From contig JAJZWW010000156.1 in assembly GCA_021846485.1 (NCBI GenBank), positions 1-7,444 on the forward strand: a stretch of 7,444 nt of DNA. The letters run 5' to 3'. This DNA is from Actinomycetes bacterium. Its GTDB lineage: Bacteria > Actinomycetota > Acidimicrobiia > Acidimicrobiales > Palsa-688. Each line of letters starts with the position of its first letter. The first letter of the stretch is position 1. The notes under the pieces are model-generated. The model was not told the origin of the DNA, did not search any database, and was given only the letters and a program-made list of their open reading frames with translations. Positions 4,581-7,444 of the stretch are shown here, in pieces. A program made the translations under genes and the position numbers.

Positions 4581-5084
4581 TCAGCTGCCACTGGCCCGGC
4601 GTCCCAGGCCCTCCGGGGGCACGGCGGCGATCCCGGGACCGGGGCTCGCCGCTCCGGCGCCGTCGAGGGCGGTGATGGCCGAGTTGATCTCCGAGACCAC
4701 GCCGGCGAGGGGGACGATGTTGAGCACCCCCTGGCCGCCGCGGAGTAGGTCGACGATCTCCTCGCCCGAGCGGGCGAGGATCGAGCGCCCTTCGTCGATC
4801 ACCAGGTTGGACGTCGCCAGGTCCTCCCCGGTGGCCCGTAGGCAGGTGATCGCCTTCCTGGCCTGGGCCAGCGAGACCCCCGCGTCGAGCAGCCGCTTGA
4901 TGACCTTCAGCTGGACCAGGTCGCCGTAGCTGTAGCGCCGCTGCGAACCGCTCCCCTTGGCGTCGCTGATCGAGGGCCGGAGCAGATCGGTCCGGGCCCA
5001 GTAGTCCAGCTGCCGGTAGGTGATCCCGACGATCGAGCAGACCTGCGGGCCTCGGTACCCGGGCTCACCAGAGTGCTCCACCAC
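4581..5084 (-). CDS. MerR-family transcriptional regulator, Rv1830-like
   Basis: This 167-residue DNA-binding regulator starts with GYRGPQVCSIVGITYRQLDYWART (residues 9-32), the MerR winged helix-turn-helix. The DNA-facing wing region GSGSQRRYSYGDLVQLKVIKRLLDAGVSL (44-72) follows. The C-terminal part (about 85-140) contains EEIVDLLRGGQGVLNIVP, which reads closely like M. tuberculosis Rv1830. No cysteine cluster typical of metal-sensing MerR proteins is visible. The protein is shorter than Rv1830 (about 225 residues), mainly at both ends. The GTG at 5084 is chosen because AGGAGGT (complement of 5092-5098) lies 7 nt upstream, a near-perfect Shine-Dalgarno sequence. An adjacent GTG at 5081 is the alternative. 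A TTGACA-like promoter and an 11-bp palindrome lie upstream, which suggests autoregulation. In mycobacteria this gene follows the DUF151 gene directly. Here a gene on the opposite strand intervenes. Targets are unknown. Confidence 0.92.
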   Translation of the reverse strand: MVEHSGEPGYRGPQVCSIVGITYRQLDYWARTDLLRPSISDAKGSGSQRRYSYGDLVQLKVIKRLLDAGVSLAQARKAITCLRATGEDLATSNLVIDEGRSILARSGEEIVDLLRGGQGVLNIVPLAGVVSEINSAITALDGAGAASPGPGIAAVPPEGLGRRASGS

Positions 5085-5091
5085 TGATCGG

Positions 5092-5098
5092 ACCTCCT
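5092..5098 (-). promoter_or_regulatory. Ribosome binding site of the MerR gene
   Basis: AGGAGGT on the minus strand, 7 nt before the GTG at 5084. It is the strongest Shine-Dalgarno sequence in the window and contrasts with the leaderless-looking starts elsewhere. It fixes the start codon. Confidence 0.8.
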
Positions 5099-5138
5099 CT
5101 GCCGGGCCGCCGAGCGGACCACACGGGGGTAGTTACGG

Positions 5139-5149
5139 GACTGCCAGTC
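5139..5149. promoter_or_regulatory. 11-bp palindrome at the MerR promoter, candidate operator
   Basis: On the minus strand this reads GACTG-G-CAGTC, a perfect inverted repeat with 5-bp arms. It overlaps the proposed -10 region of the MerR gene promoter. It is a plausible site for autoregulation by the MerR protein, although MerR operators usually lie between -35 and -10. Inference from position. Confidence 0.35.
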
Positions 5150-5175
5150 TGCCTGCCCCCGGCGCCTTCTGTCAA
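5146..5175 (-). promoter_or_regulatory. Promoter of the MerR gene (TTGACA -35)
   Basis: On the minus strand a consensus TTGACA (5175 to 5170) is followed, after an 18-bp spacer, by CAGACT (5151 to 5146). CAGACT keeps the A2 and T6 of the -10 consensus. This is the only exact -35 consensus I saw placed before a gene. The leader to the GTG at 5084 would be about 55 nt and includes the Shine-Dalgarno sequence. Confidence 0.5.
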
Positions 5176-5229
5176 GGGCCACTCCCGGCGCCCTGCCCGC
5201 CGGGGGAGGTGGACGCTACGGTGCTCGAC

Positions 5230-5346
5230 ATGGTCAGCAGCTGTCACGAAACCCGCGTGGAGGCCTGCCAACCCGACCCGGGACCCCGCAGCCGGGCCCG
5301 GCGGACCGGGGGCGGCTGCCTGCGCCACGGATGGGGGCTGCGATGA
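5230..5346 (+). CDS. Possible 38-residue leader ORF coupled to the NYN gene
   Basis: An ATG at 5230 opens 38 codons that end in TGA at 5344-5346. The stop overlaps the NYN start codon in an ATGA arrangement, which is typical of translational coupling. A TACGGT box (5217-5222) lies 7 nt before the ATG, so the ORF could be leaderless. The peptide starts MVSSCHETRVEAC and has cysteines at 5, 13 and 30 and an Arg-rich middle. I do not recognise it. In GC-rich DNA such ORFs arise by chance, and its codon use is only moderately coding-like, so it may simply be the 5' untranslated region. Confidence 0.25.
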   Translation: MVSSCHETRVEACQPDPGPRSRARRTGGGCLRHGWGLR

Positions 5347-6413
5347 CCGACCGCTTCGCGGTGTTCGTCGACGCCGGCTACCTGCTTGCCACCGGGGCCT
5401 GGGCGACGGTCGGGACCTACCGGCGGGCCGAGAGCGTCGTGGCGATCCCCGAGCTCGCGACGTGGTTGCGCCACGAGGCCGAGTCCGACGCCGGGGGTCG
5501 TGAGCTGCTCCGGCTCTACTGGTACGACGCCGCCCCGAGGCGCGAGCCGACCCCAGAGCAGCGGGACGTGGCGGCCCAGCCCGACACCAAGCTGCGTCTC
5601 GGGTCGCTCAACGCCTGGAACCAGCAGAAGGGCGTCGACGCGCTGCTGCTCACCGACGTGATCGACCTGGCGGCCGCACGCAGCATCGACCTCGCCTACT
5701 TGGTGTCGGGGGACGAGGACCTGGTAGAGGTGGTCCGCCGGGTCCAGTCCGCGGGGGTGCGGGTCGTGCTGTGGGGTGTCGAGACCCCGCGCAACACCGT
5801 GTCGGTCGAGCTGCGCCACGAGGCCGACCGCTGCCGGATGCTCAGCCCCGGCGAGCTGGCACCGTTCTTCGAGCGAGCCTCGGCCGGCGCCGGCGAGCCC
5901 TTGGGCCACAAGCCGCCCGACGAGGCGCGCACCCCGGGCTCGGGAGCGAAGCTCGGCCCGGTGACCGGGGCACGCCCCGGGGCGCCGCTCCCTCCGCCCC
6001 TGGTCAGGCCACCGTGGGTGGCCGCGCCGCTCCCCGCCCGCGCGGCGAGCACCCCTCCCCCGGTGACCTACGCCGACGTCGACCCCGACGCGGCAGCCGA
6101 GGCGGGCCGGCGCTTCGCCCGGGAGTGGCTCGAGGAGGCGTCGCCGGCCCAGGTCGACGAGCTCCGCCAGGCGCGCCCGCAGATCCCCTCCCAAGTCGAC
6201 GGCCGCCTGCTGGCGGTCAGCTGCCGGCTCCTCGGGGTGAGCCCCGACGACCAGCTCGGCCAGGAGGCCAGGGTCGCTCTGCGACGGGGGTTCTGGGAGG
6301 CCGCCGACGCCCGCCTCGGCGAGCCGGCCAACCGCGACGCGAGCCCGGCGACGCCACCCGGCAAGCCGTCACCGGACGCCGGGGGAGCCACCCCCGCCGA
6401 CGGTTCGACCTAG
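5343..6413 (+). CDS. NYN (PIN-like) domain protein, putative RNase
   Basis: The product has 356 residues. Residues 1-175 form an NYN domain of the LabA/DUF88-like PIN fold. FAVFVDAGYLL places Asp10 after strand 1. QQKGVDALLLTDVIDLA provides Asp99 and Asp105. LVSGDEDLVEVV provides Asp124 and Asp126. These acidic residues fit the metal-binding nuclease centre of NYN/PIN enzymes, so cleavage of RNA is the expected activity, though the substrate is unknown. Residues 180-240 are a Pro/Ala-rich linker. Residues 245-325 form a second helical domain (FAREWLEEASPAQVDELRQ, IPSQVDGRLLAVSCRLLG, LRRGFWEA) that I recall from actinobacterial NYN proteins. The tail is low-complexity. The ATG at 5343 is preferred over the ATG at 5331 because MTDRFAVFVDAG fits the domain start and GGGGG at 5333-5337 is a good ribosome binding site. 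The gene sits on the plus strand between two minus-strand genes that are neighbours in mycobacteria. Confidence 0.88.
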   Translation: MTDRFAVFVDAGYLLATGAWATVGTYRRAESVVAIPELATWLRHEAESDAGGRELLRLYWYDAAPRREPTPEQRDVAAQPDTKLRLGSLNAWNQQKGVDALLLTDVIDLAAARSIDLAYLVSGDEDLVEVVRRVQSAGVRVVLWGVETPRNTVSVELRHEADRCRMLSPGELAPFFERASAGAGEPLGHKPPDEARTPGSGAKLGPVTGARPGAPLPPPLVRPPWVAAPLPARAASTPPPVTYADVDPDAAAEAGRRFAREWLEEASPAQVDELRQARPQIPSQVDGRLLAVSCRLLGVSPDDQLGQEARVALRRGFWEAADARLGEPANRDASPATPPGKPSPDAGGATPADGST

Positions 6414-6414
6414 C

Positions 6415-6443
6415 CCAGCGCTGGCCGGCCGGCCGACGGTCGG
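6415..6443. terminator. Palindrome cluster between convergent NYN and DUF151 genes
   Basis: The 43-bp gap between the two stop codons holds CCAGCGCTGG (6415-6424), GGCCGGCCGGCC (6423-6434) and CCGAC-G-GTCGG (6433-6443), each perfectly symmetrical and overlapping its neighbour. This could act as a bidirectional terminator or transcript-end stabiliser. No T-tract is present. Confidence 0.45.
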
Positions 6444-6456
6444 GCTCCGCCGCCGG

Positions 6457-6954
6457 TCAGGCCTCGAAGTCCTCGGGGCGGATCCCCTCGATGAACTCCT
6501 TGAACTCCGACACCAGCTCGTCGGCGTTCTCCGGCTCCCCGTCTTCGTCCGCCTCGAGGACCACGCCTTCGGCGTCGACAAGCGCGTCGTCGGCGTAGAT
6601 CGTCGCCGAGGTGCGCACCGCGAGGGCGACGGCGTCGGAGGGACGGGCCGAGACCTGGTGGGTGCGGCCGCCGGCGCTGAGGCGGATCTCGGCGAAGAAG
6701 GTCTTGTCCCGCAGCTCGGTGATGACCACGCATTCGATCACCGCCCCGAGGTCCTCGAGCAGGTCCCGCATCAGGTCGTGGGTCATCGGGCGGGGCGCGA
6801 CGACACCCTGGAGGGCCTGGGCGATCGCCTGCGCCTCCGCCGGACCGATGTAGATCGGCAGGGTCCGGTTGCCCCCACCCGCCTCCTGCAACAGCAGGAT
6901 CGGTGTCCTGGTGGCCATCTCCACCCTGACGGATGCGAGCCGCATCTCCAGCAT
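6457..6954 (-). CDS. DUF151 'bifunctional nuclease' family protein, Rv1829-like
   Basis: This 165-residue cytoplasmic protein belongs to the DUF151/BFN family. Hallmark segments are visible in order: MRLASVRVEM (4-13), TRTPILLLQE, LPIYIGPAEAQAIAQALQGV (32-51), RPMTHDLMRDLLEDLG (55-70), FFAEIRL, SARPSDAVALAVRTSATIYADDAL (102-125), and the C-terminal FKEFIEGIRPEDF (151-163), which is typical of the actinobacterial branch. The family name comes from a plant member reported to have nuclease activity. The role in bacteria is poorly defined, so I infer no reaction. It lies downstream of the FtsR-like gene on the same strand, as in mycobacteria. The ATG at 6954 is chosen because TAACGT (6966 to 6961) lies exactly 6 nt upstream, indicating a leaderless mRNA. 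The ATG at 6945 gives the more usual family N-terminus but lacks good signals. Confidence 0.95.
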   Translation of the reverse strand: MLEMRLASVRVEMATRTPILLLQEAGGGNRTLPIYIGPAEAQAIAQALQGVVAPRPMTHDLMRDLLEDLGAVIECVVITELRDKTFFAEIRLSAGGRTHQVSARPSDAVALAVRTSATIYADDALVDAEGVVLEADEDGEPENADELVSEFKEFIEGIRPEDFEA

Positions 6955-6960
6955 GGCCCA

Positions 6961-6966
6961 ACGTTA
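6961..6966 (-). promoter_or_regulatory. Candidate -10 box of DUF151 gene (leaderless)
   Basis: TAACGT on the minus strand is a full TANNNT match placed exactly 6 nt before the ATG at 6954. It implies that the gene has its own promoter and is not only read through from the FtsR-like gene, from whose stop it is separated by 120 bp. Confidence 0.5.
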
Positions 6967-7028
6967 GCCCCTGCCCCACCGCAGGAGCCGTCGCAGGAAC
7001 GGGAGCGGAGCCGGTCTGCCTCGAGCCG

Positions 7029-7094
7029 CTCAGCGGATCGGATCCGGGCGATGCTCAGCGGATCCGGGCGATGCTCAGCGGATCCGGGCGATGC
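7029..7094. repeat. 20-bp tandem repeat duplicating the 3' end and stop of the FtsR-like gene
   Basis: GATCCGGGCGATGCTCAGCG occurs at 7041-7060 and 7061-7080. A 14-base third copy is at 7081-7094, and a degenerate partial copy (GCTCAGCGGATCG) precedes the array at 7028-7040. On the minus strand the unit carries the last codons ATC-GCC-CGG-ATC-CGC and the TGA stop of the regulator, so the gene end has been copied into the intergenic region. Confidence 0.95.
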
Positions 7095-7444
7095 CCTCCC
7101 GGAGCAGCTCCGAGCGCAGGTCCGCCCCCAGGCTGCCGAGCCGCTCGAGCAGCTCGGAGGCCTGCTTGCGGGCTTGAGGGTTGCGCTGGCGGAGCAGGGG
7201 CACGACCAGCTGCTCGAAGAGGCTGATCTCCCGGTCGGCGGCGGTCTTCCAGGTCCGCAGGTGGCGGGGCTCGACCCCGAGGGCGGCGAAGGCCGATGCC
7301 GTCCGGGCGACGCTCAATGCCTCGGGGTCGAAATAAGACACGCCGCGCACGGTCGCGTTGGCGGTGAGCAGGCCGTACTGCTGGAGGTCCTCGACCAGCG
7401 CCGGCTCGCAGCCGACCGCCGCGGCGAGCTCCTCGGCGAGATCG
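7075..7444 (-). CDS. ftsR: FtsR-like MerR-family regulator, C-terminal part (cut by right edge)
   Basis: The last 122 codons plus the stop (7077 to 7075) are visible. The N-terminal MerR helix-turn-helix lies mostly beyond the window. The visible part reads EELAAAVGCEPALVEDLQQYGLL, YFDPEALSVARTASAF and then LGVEPRHLRTWKTAADREI. It ends with LVVPLLRQRNPQARKQASELLERLGSLGADLRSELL. The EPRHLR, AADRE and PLLRQRNPQAR segments correspond closely to M. tuberculosis Rv1828 and its corynebacterial counterpart FtsR, which activates the division gene ftsZ. The long C-terminal helix is the expected dimerisation element. The next gene on the strand is the DUF151 gene, matching Rv1828-Rv1829. The last residues (GIARIR) and the stop lie in a 20-bp tandem repeat. 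The symbol rests on family and synteny. The division role here is inferred. A GTG at 7350 is internal, not the start. Confidence 0.88.
   Translation of the reverse strand, partial: DLAEELAAAVGCEPALVEDLQQYGLLTANATVRGVSYFDPEALSVARTASAFAALGVEPRHLRTWKTAADREISLFEQLVVPLLRQRNPQARKQASELLERLGSLGADLRSELLREGIARIR

Noticed and set aside
5331..5342. ATG at 5331 as start of the NYN gene
   Set aside because: It lies within the GGGGG ribosome binding site of the ATG at 5343 and adds four residues before the natural MTDRFAVFVDAG beginning.
5244..6194. Antisense frame of 316 codons over the NYN gene
   Set aside because: It has no recognisable motif, whereas the plus strand encodes a clear NYN domain with its aspartates.
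7029..7094. CRISPR-like array
   Set aside because: The units are 20 bp and directly abutting, with no spacers and no cas genes. It is a simple tandem duplication.

Overview
The window is very GC-rich (my estimate by eye is above 70%), and its genes strongly favour G or C at third codon positions. It looks like chromosomal DNA of a high-GC actinobacterium. The best placement evidence is the right half. It carries an FtsR-like MerR regulator, a DUF151 'bifunctional nuclease' protein and a second MerR regulator, all on the minus strand and in the order of Mycobacterium tuberculosis Rv1828-Rv1829-Rv1830. The inorganic pyrophosphatase is also of actinobacterial type. A deep-branching actinobacterial class such as Acidimicrobiia is possible but is only an inference.

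Layout from left to right. (1) Positions 1-293, minus: N-terminal part of an unrecognised conserved-looking protein, cut by the window edge. (2) 374-790, plus: an alpha/beta-hydrolase-like gene that has lost the middle of the fold, including the nucleophile elbow. (3) 800-925, plus: a 41-residue, very basic protein. (4) 923-967: a pentamer repeat tract, followed by about 330 bp without a gene. That gap holds an AT-rich double inverted repeat resembling a Fur-family operator and a 13-bp direct repeat. (5) 1297-1800, plus: ppa, inorganic pyrophosphatase. (6) 1814-1848: overlapping GC-only hairpins, then (7) 1906-2958, plus: a complete Xer-type tyrosine recombinase. (8) 3073-4467, plus: a two-TM protein with a long Pro/Ala/Ser-rich linker and a RodZ-like C-terminal domain. 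(9) 4581-5084, minus: MerR regulator (Rv1830 type). (10) 5343-6413, plus: NYN-domain putative RNase, preceded by a possible 38-residue coupled ORF. (11) 6457-6954, minus: DUF151 protein. (12) 7075-7444, minus: FtsR-like regulator, cut by the right edge, whose last codons and stop are repeated in a 20-bp tandem array.

A recurring theme is apparent leaderless gene expression. Four starts sit exactly 6 nt after a TANNNT-like -10 box (positions 374, 800, 1297 and 6954), and three more sit 7-8 nt after one. The minus-strand MerR gene and the NYN gene instead have Shine-Dalgarno sequences. Functionally the window mixes housekeeping metabolism (ppa), growth and division regulation (FtsR-like and MerR regulators, RodZ-like protein), DNA recombination and RNA turnover (NYN). 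I see no CRISPR array, rRNA, tRNA or transposase. I did not find a clear new multi-gene system. The items most worth checking are the leaderless pattern, the gutted hydrolase, the AT-rich operator, and the NYN gene inserted into the otherwise conserved regulator cluster.
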